Shown: positions 15,759 through 24,607, counted from the stretch's first letter. The stretch is DNA of 64,000 nucleotides from Limnohabitans sp. WS1 (GCF_003063265.1 NZ_NERU01000008.1:62001-126000); one strand, 5' to 3'. Translations and numbers: made by a program. Notes: generated by a model not told the origin, from the sequence alone.

Positions 15759-16511
15759 TCAATGAGCAGGGCACCAGGACTGTTTCTTTGCGATTTCCGG
15801 TTTTGTTTGCGTGGAGGCTACGGGTAAATCCAAGCCTATCTTGCGGAGCCGCTTCGTCAAGGCAAATCGGTTTATGCCCAGCAAACGAGCAGCCTTTGCC
15901 TTATTGCCCCCACTTGCCGCCCAAGCGGTGCGCACATTAGCGTCCGATACCTTCTTGCGCTGATCCTCGTCATCTTGGACGGGCAAAGCACCATCGGTGA
16001 GCTTGAGCAGGCAATCCCTGTCGATCAGCTGCACCAGGTCATCATTGCGGCAATCCAGTGCCAGCGCCCTCAGGACATCAAGGTGCACACCACGCAGGCG
16101 GCGCAGCAGGGGCACGGCATCACCATCGGTCAGCAGCAGCCCCGCAGCCTCAGCATCATCTACGCCCATGCGTTTTCCATCCAGGCCGGTTAGCTTGCGG
16201 GAGAGGAACATCGGTATATCTTCCGCCATCAGATCGGCGGATGAATCGTTGCAGAACAGCGCACGCAACTTCTCGGTCATGTCGTTGTAATCCGATGCCA
16301 TCAACCAACCATCACCGTGGTCGGCAGCTTTCCGAATCAGGCGCTTTGCTCGGGCCTGGCCATACGCTGAGGCGGGGATCATTTCTACGGTCTGAATCAT
16401 GGCGTCGATCTTTCGGGACTCAGCAAACTTGCGGTCCTCGCGCATCGACTCAGTGGCGCTTTGGTGGATGGTCACGGCCTCGACACCCGTGCCGGAGTGT
16501 GGTTTCTTCAT
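15759..16511 (-). CDS. Regulator with C-terminal Fis-type helix-turn-helix
   Basis: The 250-residue protein is unfamiliar except for its C-terminal 'ASGGNKAKAARLLGINRFAL', followed by 'TKRLRKIGL', a Fis/NtrC-type helix-turn-helix. The N-terminal 190 residues are acidic and helical with no AAA+ ATPase motifs, so it is not a sigma-54 activator. The ATG at 16511 has 'aagggg' upstream. Place next to the repeat cluster and alpA suggests it controls the element's early genes. Confidence 0.72.
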   Translation of the reverse strand: MKKPHSGTGVEAVTIHQSATESMREDRKFAESRKIDAMIQTVEMIPASAYGQARAKRLIRKAADHGDGWLMASDYNDMTEKLRALFCNDSSADLMAEDIPMFLSRKLTGLDGKRMGVDDAEAAGLLLTDGDAVPLLRRLRGVHLDVLRALALDCRNDDLVQLIDRDCLLKLTDGALPVQDDEDQRKKVSDANVRTAWAASGGNKAKAARLLGINRFALTKRLRKIGLDLPVASTQTKPEIAKKQSWCPAH

Positions 16512-16750
16512 GTGCGCCCCTTGTGGCGTGTCCTTGAAAATGGAACCAGCGCCAGCCCAGCCAAGGAACCGGGTTTTCACTGCGGGTAATTAGTCCGCAG
16601 CTAGGCGTGGCCCAAACCTGTTGGTTTGTTGGATCAATCTTACGGACGTTGTCAGCGCTTTTAAGCCGCCGAAGCCTTGCCCTTCATCGTTTGTCTATGA
16701 CCGCCAAGGGTTTGAGGTGTCCTCGTTTGAATGTTCTCAGCACGGAAAGA
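16512..16750. other. Non-coding gap, probable promoter region of the early operon
   Basis: This 239-bp gap lies between the Fis-type regulator and the small genes upstream. No gene is supported on either strand; a plus-strand open frame across it is the shadow of the minus-strand genes. It is the largest intergenic space in the minus-strand operon and so a likely site for the main early promoter, but I cannot name -35/-10 boxes with confidence. Confidence 0.4.
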
Positions 16751-17002
16751 TCAGGCCTGAACCTGGTCCCGCGCCTGTTGAAGCTGTTCAAGCGTGACGC
16801 CATAGCGTCTCAGGTCAGGCAGACTTTGCTGCAAACGCTGGTCGGTCACAGCTTGGCCAACAACAACGAATGTCGGGCCATCAGCAGCTTGTTGCACGCC
16901 AAAGTGGTCATCAGCGCACACAAGCGGATTACGACTGTCGCCCGCAGAAATCACGAAGACGCGCCCATCGGCAAAGTCTTGGACGGGGTAAGCGCCACTC
17001 AA
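16751..17002 (-). CDS. Small hypothetical phage protein, TTG start
   Basis: The 83-residue protein contains 'GRVFVISAGDSRNPLVCADD' and a helical C-terminus 'VTLEQLQQARDQVQA'. It opens with TTG overlapping the upstream TGA (TTGA), so initiation probably depends on translational coupling. No family recognised. Confidence 0.5.
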   Translation of the reverse strand: MSGAYPVQDFADGRVFVISAGDSRNPLVCADDHFGVQQAADGPTFVVVGQAVTDQRLQQSLPDLRRYGVTLEQLQQARDQVQA

Positions 17003-17238
17003 GCCTGCACCTGCACGGTTGCTGGGCTCAATGACGAGGCCAGCTCGCTGATTTCATCAACAACCAATGTGCAGTGCCACAAAAAGTTTTCTCTGTGAGT
17101 GTCAGCAAGGCTGTTGAACGATGCACCAGCTTCCCCGTGCGTCATGAGCATCAACGCTTGGAGCTGCGCACATTTCGCGGTCAAGTCATCCAGTACATCG
17201 GTGGTGTCAGGTGCTGCTATAAGATCCAAATTAGCCAT
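16999..17238 (-). CDS. Small hypothetical phage protein
   Basis: The 79-residue acidic, helical protein (MANLDLIAAPDTTDVLDDLT...) has a strong ribosome-binding site (GGAGG, 7-nt spacing). It lacks a recognised domain. It is the first gene after the integrase on the minus strand and is coupled to the next one. Confidence 0.62.
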   Translation of the reverse strand: MANLDLIAAPDTTDVLDDLTAKCAQLQALMLMTHGEAGASFNSLADTHRENFLWHCTLVVDEISELASSLSPATVQVQA

Positions 17239-17342
17239 TTCAAGCCTCCATGCTTGGTGTGGTCAGGGGCTTGTTGGTGTTCCTGCACCTTCAGGCCCCG
17301 CCTTTGCCCTGGTCAATCCGCCCCAGGGCATGGCGGTATTCA

Positions 17343-18584
17343 TCAAGCCGCCCGGGCCTCAGCAATCGAAACCACTTGCGCGGTGCTCACGGGTGTGTGG
17401 CAGAACTTCGCCCACTGGTCCATCAGGTGACGGCGCTTTTCAAAGTGGTCACTCCGCAGGTAAGCCGCTTCAACCTTGTCGCCATTGGTGTGGGCCAGCG
17501 CCGCCTCTGCAATCTCCCGGGGAAAGACAGTACGTTCAGCTGCCCACACTCGGAAGGTGGACCTGAAACCGTGCACGGTCTCACTCATGCCCATGCGCCG
17601 CAATGCAGCGGAAAGGGTCATATCGCTCAACTCGCGCTTACTTGGCCCCCAAAAGACCAGGTCTGTTCCATCCAGCCGCGGCATGTCCTTCAGCAGATCA
17701 AGCGCCTCAGCACTCAAGGGAACGCGATGTTCACGGCCTGCCTTCATCCTTTCGGCCGGCACAGTCCAGACACCGGCATCCAGGTCAAACTCTGACCAAC
17801 GGGCACCACGGCACTCACCAGATCGGGCGGCGGTGTAAATCGTGAAGCGAAGCGCCAGCGCTCCCATGCCCTTCACCTCCAGCAGCTTAGGCATGAAAGC
17901 GCCCATGTCGGTGTAGGCCAGCGCTTTGTGGTGTTCAACCTTGGAGACCTTGGAAGGCTTGGGCAACAGCTTGTCCAGGTGCCCTTTCCAGCGTGCGGGG
18001 TTTTCGCCCTGGCGCATCTTCTGTACCGTGGCCCAATCCAACACCTGTTCAATGCGGCCGCGTATGCGGGTTGCCGTCTCGGTCTTGGTGACCCATATCG
18101 GTTGCAGCACTGCCATCACTCCCGCAGTGTCCACGGCATCAATTGGCAGTTGCCCGATGATTGGGGCGGCATAGGTGGCGAGTGTGTTTTCCCATTGTTG
18201 GCGGTGCTTGGCATTGCGCCATGTTGCACCGTGGGCCAACACGTATGACACACAGCATTCAGTGAAGGTCTTGTTCAAGAAGCTGGTGGCCAACAGGCGG
18301 CGGGCTGCCTCTTGCTTTTCCTGCACCGGGTCGATGCCCTTCGAAAGCTTGTCTTTCATGTCACGGGCCTTTTGGTGGGCCATGGCCAACGTCACCTCGG
18401 GAAATGAGCCCAAACCAAACTCACGGCGCTTACCGTGAACCATGGTGCGCAGCAGCCATGAGCGGCCTAACCCCGTTGGCGACACACTGAGGGCCAATCC
18501 GGCCACTGTGCCGACCAGATGAACGCCCGGCTCTTTGATCCGACCGACCTCCAGTGCTGTTAGAACCTTTGTAATCTTTGGCAT
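17343..18584 (-). CDS. int: Tyrosine-type integrase (P4/DUF4102 type)
   Basis: The 413-residue protein has the N-terminal DUF4102-like arm-binding domain ('GKRREFGLGSFPEVTLAMAH'), a core-binding domain and a catalytic domain. Catalytic motifs are Arg in 'AARSGECRGARW', His-x-x-Arg in 'HGFRSTFR', a second His in 'ALAHTNGD' and Tyr in 'AAYLRSDHFEKR'. It inserts the element at the 3' end of tRNA-Ser, matching its place beside the right attachment repeat and the tRNA preference of this integrase class. Confidence 0.95.
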   Translation of the reverse strand: MPKITKVLTALEVGRIKEPGVHLVGTVAGLALSVSPTGLGRSWLLRTMVHGKRREFGLGSFPEVTLAMAHQKARDMKDKLSKGIDPVQEKQEAARRLLATSFLNKTFTECCVSYVLAHGATWRNAKHRQQWENTLATYAAPIIGQLPIDAVDTAGVMAVLQPIWVTKTETATRIRGRIEQVLDWATVQKMRQGENPARWKGHLDKLLPKPSKVSKVEHHKALAYTDMGAFMPKLLEVKGMGALALRFTIYTAARSGECRGARWSEFDLDAGVWTVPAERMKAGREHRVPLSAEALDLLKDMPRLDGTDLVFWGPSKRELSDMTLSAALRRMGMSETVHGFRSTFRVWAAERTVFPREIAEAALAHTNGDKVEAAYLRSDHFEKRRHLMDQWAKFCHTPVSTAQVVSIAEARAA

Positions 18585-18731
18585 ACCGATAACCCCCCAA
18601 TGTTCCCGCCAACCTTTACGCGATTGTATGAGACGTTGGAGGACATTGGAAGACTACGGATAAAAATTCTTCATAGGGGACAACAACTTACGAAGGCATA
18701 AAAATACATCAACAGACAACTAGAAGGCGGA

Positions 18732-18748
18732 CGCCTGCTCCGCCAGAA
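18732..18748 (+). repeat. Right attachment-site repeat (attR core)
   Basis: This is an exact 17-bp copy of the tRNA-Ser 3' end, 147 bp outside the integrase start. Three bases later lies a strong palindrome that probably was the tRNA's own terminator before insertion. Confidence 0.9.
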
Positions 18749-18751
18749 AAT

Positions 18752-18781
18752 AAAAAAGCCTGCACATGTGCAGGCTTTTTT
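18752..18781. terminator. Rho-independent terminator (original tRNA-Ser terminator, now displaced)
   Basis: A perfect 30-nt palindrome, with arms aaaaaagcctgcac (18752-18765) and gtgcaggctttttt (18768-18781), is followed by another T. It sits just outside the right end of the element, exactly where the tRNA-Ser transcript would have ended before integration. Confidence 0.8.
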
Positions 18782-18794
18782 TCATCTTGACGTT

Positions 18795-18846
18795 TCATGT
18801 CTTGGCAACCAAGACATGAACAAGATCCCCGATTGACTCGGGGATC
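18795..18846 (-). terminator. Tandem hairpins downstream of the livK-type gene
   Basis: Two hairpins are adjacent: 11-bp arms at 18795-18805/18809-18819 with a 3-nt loop, and 9-bp arms at 18824-18832/18838-18846 with a 5-nt loop. They begin 9 bp after the stop of the binding-protein gene on the minus strand. The T-runs are weak, so they may protect the 3' end as much as terminate. Confidence 0.55.
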
Positions 18847-18854
18847 GTGGTCAA

Positions 18855-20024
18855 TTAACGAACCACAGCGATCTGTGAACGCTCGCCACCTTTGTAGGTG
18901 TACATGGTCAAAGCACCATTCTTGACGTCGCCTTTTTCATCAAAGGAGATGTCGCCGGTCACGCCTTTGTAAGTGATGCTCTTGAGTGCGGGCAGGTACT
19001 TGGCTGGATCAGCAGAGCCTGCGTTGACCATGGCAGTGGCCATGATCTTGACGGCGTCATAGACGTAAGGAGCGTACACCTGCACGTCAGCGTTGTACTT
19101 GGCCTTGAAGTCAGCGCGGAACTTGTCCATGCCAACTTTCTGCTCGCCTTCGACACCACCGGCTTCAGCGCAAACCACCGCTTCGTCTTTCATGGCGTCG
19201 CCGGCCAATTTGGCCAATTCAGCTGTACAGATGCCATCACCGCCCATGAATTTGGCTTGAATGCCCAAGGACTTCATCTGACGCAGCATCGGGCCAGCAA
19301 CGGCATCCATACCGCCAAAGAACACGACATCAGGCTTCTTGGCTTTGAGCGTGGTCAGGATGGAGTTGAAGTCAGAAGCTTTGTCGGTGGTGAATTCGTG
19401 GCCCACGATGGTGCCGCCAGCAGCAGTAGCACCTTTTTTGAACTCTTCAGCCACACCTTGGCCATACGCGGTACGGTCGTCAATGACGGCAATGTTTTTA
19501 CCTTTGAGGGTTTCCACAGCGTATTTGCCCAAGGTACCACCCAAGTGCACGTCGTCGGCCACCACACGGAAAGCACCTGCGTAACCTTGACGGGTGTACT
19601 TGGGGTTGGTGGCCGATGGGGAAATCTGAGGAATGCCAGCGGTGTTGTAGATTTGCGAAGCGGGAATGGTGGTGCCTGAGTTCAGGTGACCAATCACGCC
19701 GTTGACTTTGGCGTCAACCAGCTTCTGAGCAGCAGCGGTGCCTTGTTTGGGGTCGGCGGCATCGTCTTCAGCCAACAATTCGAATTTGACAGCCTTGTCG
19801 CCAATCTTCAGGCCTGCAGCATTGAGCTCTTCGATGGCCATGCGAGCGCCATTTTCGTTGTCTTTGCCCAAGTGGGCGATCGCACCACTGACGGGGCCGA
19901 CGTGACCAATTTTGATCACTTGAACGTCAGCCACAGGGGCTTCTTTTTTGCCGCAAGCAGCCAAAACAACAGCAGCTACAGCGACAGCCACAACGGTCAA
20001 TGAACGATTACCAGAAAATGTCAT
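18855..20024 (-). CDS. Branched-chain amino acid ABC transporter substrate-binding protein (LivK type)
   Basis: The 389-residue type I periplasmic binding protein has a lipoprotein-type signal ending in 'VVLAACGKK'. It continues with 'IKIGHVGPVSGAIAHLGKDN' and the Leu/Ile/Val-binding pattern 'NGVIGHLNSGTTIPAS', 'QISPSATNP' and 'VFFGGMDAVAGPM'. It captures branched-chain or related amino acids for a LivHMGF transporter. No permease or ATPase genes are next to it, so it is a stand-alone binding protein. A GGAG lies upstream of the ATG. The ligand is uncertain because the family is broad. Confidence 0.92.
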   Translation of the reverse strand: MTFSGNRSLTVVAVAVAAVVLAACGKKEAPVADVQVIKIGHVGPVSGAIAHLGKDNENGARMAIEELNAAGLKIGDKAVKFELLAEDDAADPKQGTAAAQKLVDAKVNGVIGHLNSGTTIPASQIYNTAGIPQISPSATNPKYTRQGYAGAFRVVADDVHLGGTLGKYAVETLKGKNIAVIDDRTAYGQGVAEEFKKGATAAGGTIVGHEFTTDKASDFNSILTTLKAKKPDVVFFGGMDAVAGPMLRQMKSLGIQAKFMGGDGICTAELAKLAGDAMKDEAVVCAEAGGVEGEQKVGMDKFRADFKAKYNADVQVYAPYVYDAVKIMATAMVNAGSADPAKYLPALKSITYKGVTGDISFDEKGDVKNGALTMYTYKGGERSQIAVVR

Positions 20025-20129
20025 AGAAACTCCGAAGAATAAATTGCTTCAATCAAGCAACTTCTAAAGATACTTCAAAAACGACACCTTGTGGCTCAGG
20101 GAAAACCAAAATTCACACGAAGAAAACGG

Positions 20130-20405
20130 TTATAGGTGTCTATTTTGGTAACTTTCACTGCGCTTGCGCCAAAGTTCTTGGAGGGTTTGTTCCACCAATT
20201 GCGCCGTCAAGCGGTCCAACTCGGGCCGCAAGTTCTGAAGCAAGGTTCCTGACAAATCGAACAGCGCTTGTTTTTCCGCCATCCGGGCATCCAGTGCCAG
20301 CCCTAATGCCACTGGGAAAGTACCCACTTGCAGGCGGTCCGTCAGCAAAGGAATCGGCTCAGATGGCTGATGGGCGGCATTTTTTTCGATGCTGGTGGCG
20401 CTCAT
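20130..20405 (-). CDS. Conserved small protein downstream of holC
   Basis: The 91-residue protein is acidic at the N-terminus and helical and basic at the C-terminus ('QTLQELWRKRSESYQNRHL'). It overlaps the holC stop by 4 nt (ATGA), so it is co-expressed with the polymerase subunit. No function is recognised. Confidence 0.65.
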   Translation of the reverse strand: MSATSIEKNAAHQPSEPIPLLTDRLQVGTFPVALGLALDARMAEKQALFDLSGTLLQNLRPELDRLTAQLVEQTLQELWRKRSESYQNRHL

Positions 20406-20836
20406 GTTTCAGACTTTTTTGAAAGATCGTGCTGTACCAGATCAAATCCCTGGGCTTTGTAATATTTCCACCGATTTCTCGCCTCTGAGCGGCCATGCTC
20501 GTCGTTGGCAACGACTTCGATCAAGCGTTCAAACCGTTCATAGGCCGCAGGCACTTGGTCGCCCAAATTGACCAAAACGGTCAAATCAGGCCTGTGCATG
20601 GCTTGTTCGCCCAAAAACAATGCGCTGGCTTCTTGCACCAAAGGCGGATCTTCAGCCGTGCAGTGCGCTAAAAACTCCGTCTCAGAAAAGGACCACAGCG
20701 CTTGATTCAAGCGTTGCAATGTGCTGGGTTCACCAACAACACCAACTCTAAAGCCTTGCGACCGGGCCTTGCGCAACAAACGACAGGTGTGCACCAGACG
20801 TTCCTGGGTATTGAAATGAAATTCAATGCGCGTCAT
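20402..20836 (-). CDS. holC: DNA polymerase III subunit chi (HolC)
   Basis: The 144-residue protein has HolC features: 'MTRIEFHFNTQERLVHTCRL', a central 'LRKARSQGFRVGVVGE', 'ETEFLAHC' and 'PDLTVLVNLGDQVP'. Chi binds SSB and links the clamp loader to single-stranded DNA. The ATG at 20836 gives the family-typical start; a much longer open frame upstream overlaps pepA and is rejected. The pepA-holC order is usual in beta- and gammaproteobacteria. Confidence 0.9.
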   Translation of the reverse strand: MTRIEFHFNTQERLVHTCRLLRKARSQGFRVGVVGEPSTLQRLNQALWSFSETEFLAHCTAEDPPLVQEASALFLGEQAMHRPDLTVLVNLGDQVPAAYERFERLIEVVANDEHGRSEARNRWKYYKAQGFDLVQHDLSKKSET

Positions 20837-20868
20837 TCGGGGTATGCACTCAGACAGCTTGACTCTGT

Positions 20869-22374
20869 TCAAGCGGATTTGGGCTTGACCTTGGCTTTGG
20901 CTTTGGCTGACTTTTGAGGGGTCGTTTTGGCAGCGGACACCAAATACTGCAAGAGCAGACCCACAGGGCGACCCGTTGCGCCTTTTGCGGCCCCACTGCG
21001 CCAAGCTGTCCCAGCGATGTCCAGGTGCGCCCAAGCAAACGACTTGGCAAAGCGTTGCAAAAATTTGGCCGCCGTGACCGACCCCGCAGCACGACCCGCC
21101 ACGTTGGCAACGTCCGCAAATTTGGATTTCAAACCTTCGGCGTAGTCGTCGTCCAAGGGCATGCGCCAGCAAGCATCGCCAGACGTTTCGCCGGCTTGGA
21201 AAATCTCTTGAGCAAGTGGGTCGTTGCTGGAGAACAAACCTGAGCGGACCGCACCCAAAGCAATGACGCACGCGCCTGTCAGTGTGGCGATATCGATCAC
21301 CGCCTTGGGTTTAAATCGCTCAGCGTAGGTCAAAGCATCACAAAGCACCAAACGACCTTCCGCGTCGGTGTTGAGGATTTCAATGGTTTGACCGCTCATG
21401 CTGGTGACCACATCACCCGGTTTAACGGCCAGTCCGTCAGGCATGTTTTCAGTGGCCGGAATCAGCCCCACCACGTTGATGCTTGGCCGGATTTCGCCCA
21501 AAGCTTTGAAAACCCCCAAAACACTGGCTGCACCACTCATGTCGTATTTCATTTCGTCCATCTCAGGCGCTGGCTTGATGGAAATACCGCCGGTGTCAAA
21601 GGTGATGCCTTTGCCAACCAACACAACGGGCGCTTGGGCTGCAGCGGCACCGTTGTAGCGCATCACGATAAAACGCAAAGGCTCGGATGCGCCTTGGGCC
21701 ACCGCCATGAAAGCCCCCATGCCCAATTTGGCCACTTCTTTGGGGCCTAGCACTTCACACTTGAAAGATCGACCGGTCGCGATGTTTTGAGCCGCTTGGG
21801 CCAAGTGTGTGGGGGTCGCATGGTTGGCAGGACGATTGGCCCACTCTTTGGCCACTTCAATACCGCTGACCAAGGCCTGTGCGTAAGCCACACTGTCCAC
21901 CGCATCGGCTTGTACCGAGGCCAAACTGACCTGCACTTGCTTGAGGCTGCGCAACTTGGGTTGACTCAAGGTGGTGCCATAACTGTAGGTGGCCTCGGCC
22001 AGACTGACCAGGGCCGCTTGAATGCTGTGCGCGGGGCATTCGCCAACCGCGTGAATGCCCAAATGCTTGATTTTGAAGGACTTCAAGCACGACCAAGCGG
22101 CTTGCATGGCAGCACGAACGGCTGCGGGCGTGTTGTCTGCACTGCAAACGACCACCACATGACGGGCTTTGATCTCTGGGTGAGCATAAAGAGCCAAAGT
22201 GCAGTTGGGTTTGAGCTCAAAATCTCCCTTTTTGCAGGCTCCCGCCAAAAGACGCGAAATGGGGTCTTTTGCAGCGGTATCCGGCAAAGTGGCTGCAGGC
22301 CACAAAATCATCAAACCGTCCAATTCGCCCTGTGTGACCGATAAGAGCGACCGCTTTTGGATTTCGAAGTTCAT
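20869..22374 (-). CDS. pepA: Leucyl aminopeptidase (PepA, M17)
   Basis: The 501-residue M17 metallopeptidase has the signature NTDAEGRL and the metal/catalytic motif 'VGKGITFDTGGISIKP' with 'YDMSGAA' in the C-terminal half. It removes N-terminal residues from peptides in the cytoplasm. The ATG at 22374 is supported by the usual start and lies only 23 bp from the divergent lptF start. The C-terminus ends in a short Lys/Ala tail (KSAKAKAKVKPKSA), unusual for PepA. Confidence 0.96.
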   Translation of the reverse strand: MNFEIQKRSLLSVTQGELDGLMILWPAATLPDTAAKDPISRLLAGACKKGDFELKPNCTLALYAHPEIKARHVVVVCSADNTPAAVRAAMQAAWSCLKSFKIKHLGIHAVGECPAHSIQAALVSLAEATYSYGTTLSQPKLRSLKQVQVSLASVQADAVDSVAYAQALVSGIEVAKEWANRPANHATPTHLAQAAQNIATGRSFKCEVLGPKEVAKLGMGAFMAVAQGASEPLRFIVMRYNGAAAAQAPVVLVGKGITFDTGGISIKPAPEMDEMKYDMSGAASVLGVFKALGEIRPSINVVGLIPATENMPDGLAVKPGDVVTSMSGQTIEILNTDAEGRLVLCDALTYAERFKPKAVIDIATLTGACVIALGAVRSGLFSSNDPLAQEIFQAGETSGDACWRMPLDDDYAEGLKSKFADVANVAGRAAGSVTAAKFLQRFAKSFAWAHLDIAGTAWRSGAAKGATGRPVGLLLQYLVSAAKTTPQKSAKAKAKVKPKSA

Positions 22375-22397
22375 AATTGCGCTTTTCCTTTTTGCCA

Positions 22398-23504
22398 ATG
22401 TTATTCCATTCCACCCTGCGCAAAGACCTTGCACGCAATTTTGGTGCTGCACTGGTGATTCTGGTGACCATTGTGATGACCATCACTTTGATCCGGACGC
22501 TGGGGCAAGCCAGTCGTGGCAGTGTCAACCCTTCTGATGTGGTGTTGGTCATGAGCCTGAGTGTGCTGGGACAATTGACCACAATAGCCACATTGAGTTT
22601 ATTCATCACTGTGGTCGCCACCCTGTCGCGCATGTATGCAGACAGTGAAATGGTGATCTGGTTTTCCAGTGGGCGAGGACTGGGCAACTTTATTCGCCCC
22701 CTGTTTCGATTCACTTGGCCCATTTTGACCATGATTGCTGTGCTGGCTTTGTTCATTTGGCCTTGGAGCAATCAGCAAATTCAAGACCTCAAGCAACGCT
22801 TTGAAAAACGCAATGACGTAGAACGCATTGCGCCCGGTCAGTTCCAAGAGTCGGCGGGAGGCAACCGGGTCTTTTTTATCGACAAAGACAGCCCCGGACA
22901 ACAATGGGGCAACAATGTTTTTGTATCGAGCCGCGATGGCAACACGGAAAGCGTCACCACGGCAACCCAGGGACGCATCGAATTGCTGGGTTCTGACCGA
23001 TTTTTGCTGCTTGAAAAGGGGCAGCAATGGCTCACGGATTTGGTCACCGGAGAAACCCGCTTGACTCAATTTGAAAAATACCAATTGCTGATCGACTCCG
23101 GCGCTGTGGTGGCTGGGGACCGCAGCAACAGCCGTTTGAAATCCACACTTGAATTGATGCGTGACTTCACGCCTGTGCACCAAGGCGAGTTGTCATGGCG
23201 TTTGGGCTTGAGTCTTGCGGGCATCAATTTGGTGTTGGTCGCTTTGGCCATGTCGGCCGTCAATCCCCGAGCGGGACGCAGCTACCACTTGGGTTTGGCT
23301 TTGTTTGTGTTCATTGCCTACTACAACCTGTTGAATGTGGGACAAAACTGGATTGCGAATGGGCGTGTGGGCTTTGCCCCTTACATGATTCAACTGCATG
23401 GCGGCATGTTGCTGTTGGCCTGCATATGGCTGACTTTGAGGCACATGAACTGGACTTGGCTAAGCCTGTGGCGTCTTGTTGTGCCGACACGAGGTGCCGC
23501 ATGA
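22398..23504 (+). CDS. lptF: LPS export ABC transporter permease LptF
   Basis: The 368-residue permease has two N-terminal membrane helices ('NFGAALVILVTIVMTITLIR' and the next), a third near residue 100, a large periplasmic beta-jellyroll domain (about residues 130-260), and three C-terminal helices. With LptG and LptB it extracts LPS from the inner membrane. 'YADSEMVIWFSSG' is the coupling-helix region typical of LptF/G. The stop overlaps the lptG start by 4 nt. Confidence 0.95.
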   Translation: MLFHSTLRKDLARNFGAALVILVTIVMTITLIRTLGQASRGSVNPSDVVLVMSLSVLGQLTTIATLSLFITVVATLSRMYADSEMVIWFSSGRGLGNFIRPLFRFTWPILTMIAVLALFIWPWSNQQIQDLKQRFEKRNDVERIAPGQFQESAGGNRVFFIDKDSPGQQWGNNVFVSSRDGNTESVTTATQGRIELLGSDRFLLLEKGQQWLTDLVTGETRLTQFEKYQLLIDSGAVVAGDRSNSRLKSTLELMRDFTPVHQGELSWRLGLSLAGINLVLVALAMSAVNPRAGRSYHLGLALFVFIAYYNLLNVGQNWIANGRVGFAPYMIQLHGGMLLLACIWLTLRHMNWTWLSLWRLVVPTRGAA

Positions 23505-24607
23505 AAACGGTGCGAACCCTGTTGCATGGCGAAATTTTGCGTGCCGTTTTATTTGTGTTGGCTGGTTTTTTATCCTTGTTTTTGTTTTTTGACCTGGTCG
23601 ACGAGCTCCAAGCCCTGGACCGGTATGCAGCTCAAGGCTATCGCATGCAGCATGCCTTGCTGTTCATTGCCCTCAAAACGCCCAACCATCTTTACGAGTT
23701 GCTGCCCATTTCAGTTTTGATTGGCAGCATTTTTGTGATGGCTCGCTTGGCACAAAGTTCCGAATTCACAATCCTGCGAACCGGGGGACTCGCGCCATGG
23801 ACGGCACTGAACATGCTCTTCCAACTCGGTTTGATTTTTGTAAGTTTGACTTTTTTCTTTGGTGATTACGCATCGCCTTGGGCCGAACGCCAGGCCCAAC
23901 AGATCAAAACCAAATTTCAGGGCAATTTGACCGTCGGTCAAACCGGTGCATGGCTCAAGGAAAAACAGGGCCAGCAACAATTTGCAGTCAATGTGCGACG
24001 GTTTGATGGCATTACCCACATGCAAGACATTCGCATTCATGCCTTCAACAGCCAAGGCCGCTTGCTCTCCATCACCACAGCGGCAACAGGGGAAATCTTG
24101 CCAAACGAATGGCAATTGAAACAGGTGCAAGAAAAAACACTGCAACAAGAGCCTGCAAGTGGACTCGAAAGATACCAAGCCCAGCAACACGCCCAGTGGA
24201 TGTGGAAGACCACCATCAGCGCAGACATGGTGGCCGCTGCCTTGCTCAGTCCGGACACCATGAGCACCTGGGATCTGTTCCATTACATGCGGCATTTGTC
24301 CAGCAACAACCAAAATGCTCAGCGCTACGAAATTGAATTTTGGCGCAAGGTCTTTTACCCATTGAGCTGCTTGGTGATGCTGGTCCTCGCCCTGCCCTTT
24401 GCTTACTTGCACTTCCGTTCTGGCCAGATTGCCGGCCACGTTTTTGGTGGCGTACTTGCAGGCATCAGCTTTTCCTTGCTCAACAATGTTTTCGGTCACA
24501 TTGGTAATTTACAAAACTGGCAACCGTTGCTGACTTCAGCAGCACCGGCTTTGATTTACAGCGCCATATCCTTGGCTGCTTTTTGGTGGATGGTGCTCAG
24601 GCGATGA
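23501..24607 (+). CDS. lptG: LPS export ABC transporter permease LptG
   Basis: The 368-residue protein has the same architecture as its neighbour LptF: TM1-3, periplasmic domain (about 135-265), TM4-6. Typical LptG patterns are 'LYELLPISVLIGSIFVMARL' and 'SSEFTILRTGGLAPW'. It partners with LptF in the LptB2FG complex. The start is the ATG within ATGA overlapping the lptF stop. Its stop in turn overlaps cbiX. Confidence 0.95.
   Translation: MKTVRTLLHGEILRAVLFVLAGFLSLFLFFDLVDELQALDRYAAQGYRMQHALLFIALKTPNHLYELLPISVLIGSIFVMARLAQSSEFTILRTGGLAPWTALNMLFQLGLIFVSLTFFFGDYASPWAERQAQQIKTKFQGNLTVGQTGAWLKEKQGQQQFAVNVRRFDGITHMQDIRIHAFNSQGRLLSITTAATGEILPNEWQLKQVQEKTLQQEPASGLERYQAQQHAQWMWKTTISADMVAAALLSPDTMSTWDLFHYMRHLSSNNQNAQRYEIEFWRKVFYPLSCLVMLVLALPFAYLHFRSGQIAGHVFGGVLAGISFSLLNNVFGHIGNLQNWQPLLTSAAPALIYSAISLAAFWWMVLRR

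Larger units (their letters stand above)
4932..18748. mobile_element. 13.8-kb tRNA-Ser-integrated, satellite-like prophage element
   Basis: The element is bounded by identical 17-bp repeats at the tRNA-Ser 3' end and at 18732, with a tyrosine integrase 147 bp inside the right end. It carries about 21 genes. Phage functions recognised are integrase, AlpA, Rha, an O-like initiator with iterons, DnaB-type helicase, SSB and terminase small subunit. Not seen are large terminase, portal, capsid, tail, holin or endolysin. This gene set and size fit phage-inducible chromosomal islands (satellites that redirect a helper phage's packaging). The alternative is a prophage that lost its late region between terS and the left end. 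Boundaries are seen directly; the satellite label is inference. Confidence 0.88.

Noticed and set aside
16607..17098. Plus-strand 163-codon open frame in the element
   Set aside because: It overlaps two minus-strand genes with good ribosome-binding site or coupling evidence and has no recognisable sequence.
20837..21271. N-terminal extension of HolC to 289 residues
   Set aside because: The extra part overlaps the pepA 3' end on the same strand in another frame and is Arg/Cys-rich, unlike HolC; ATG 20836 gives the canonical protein.
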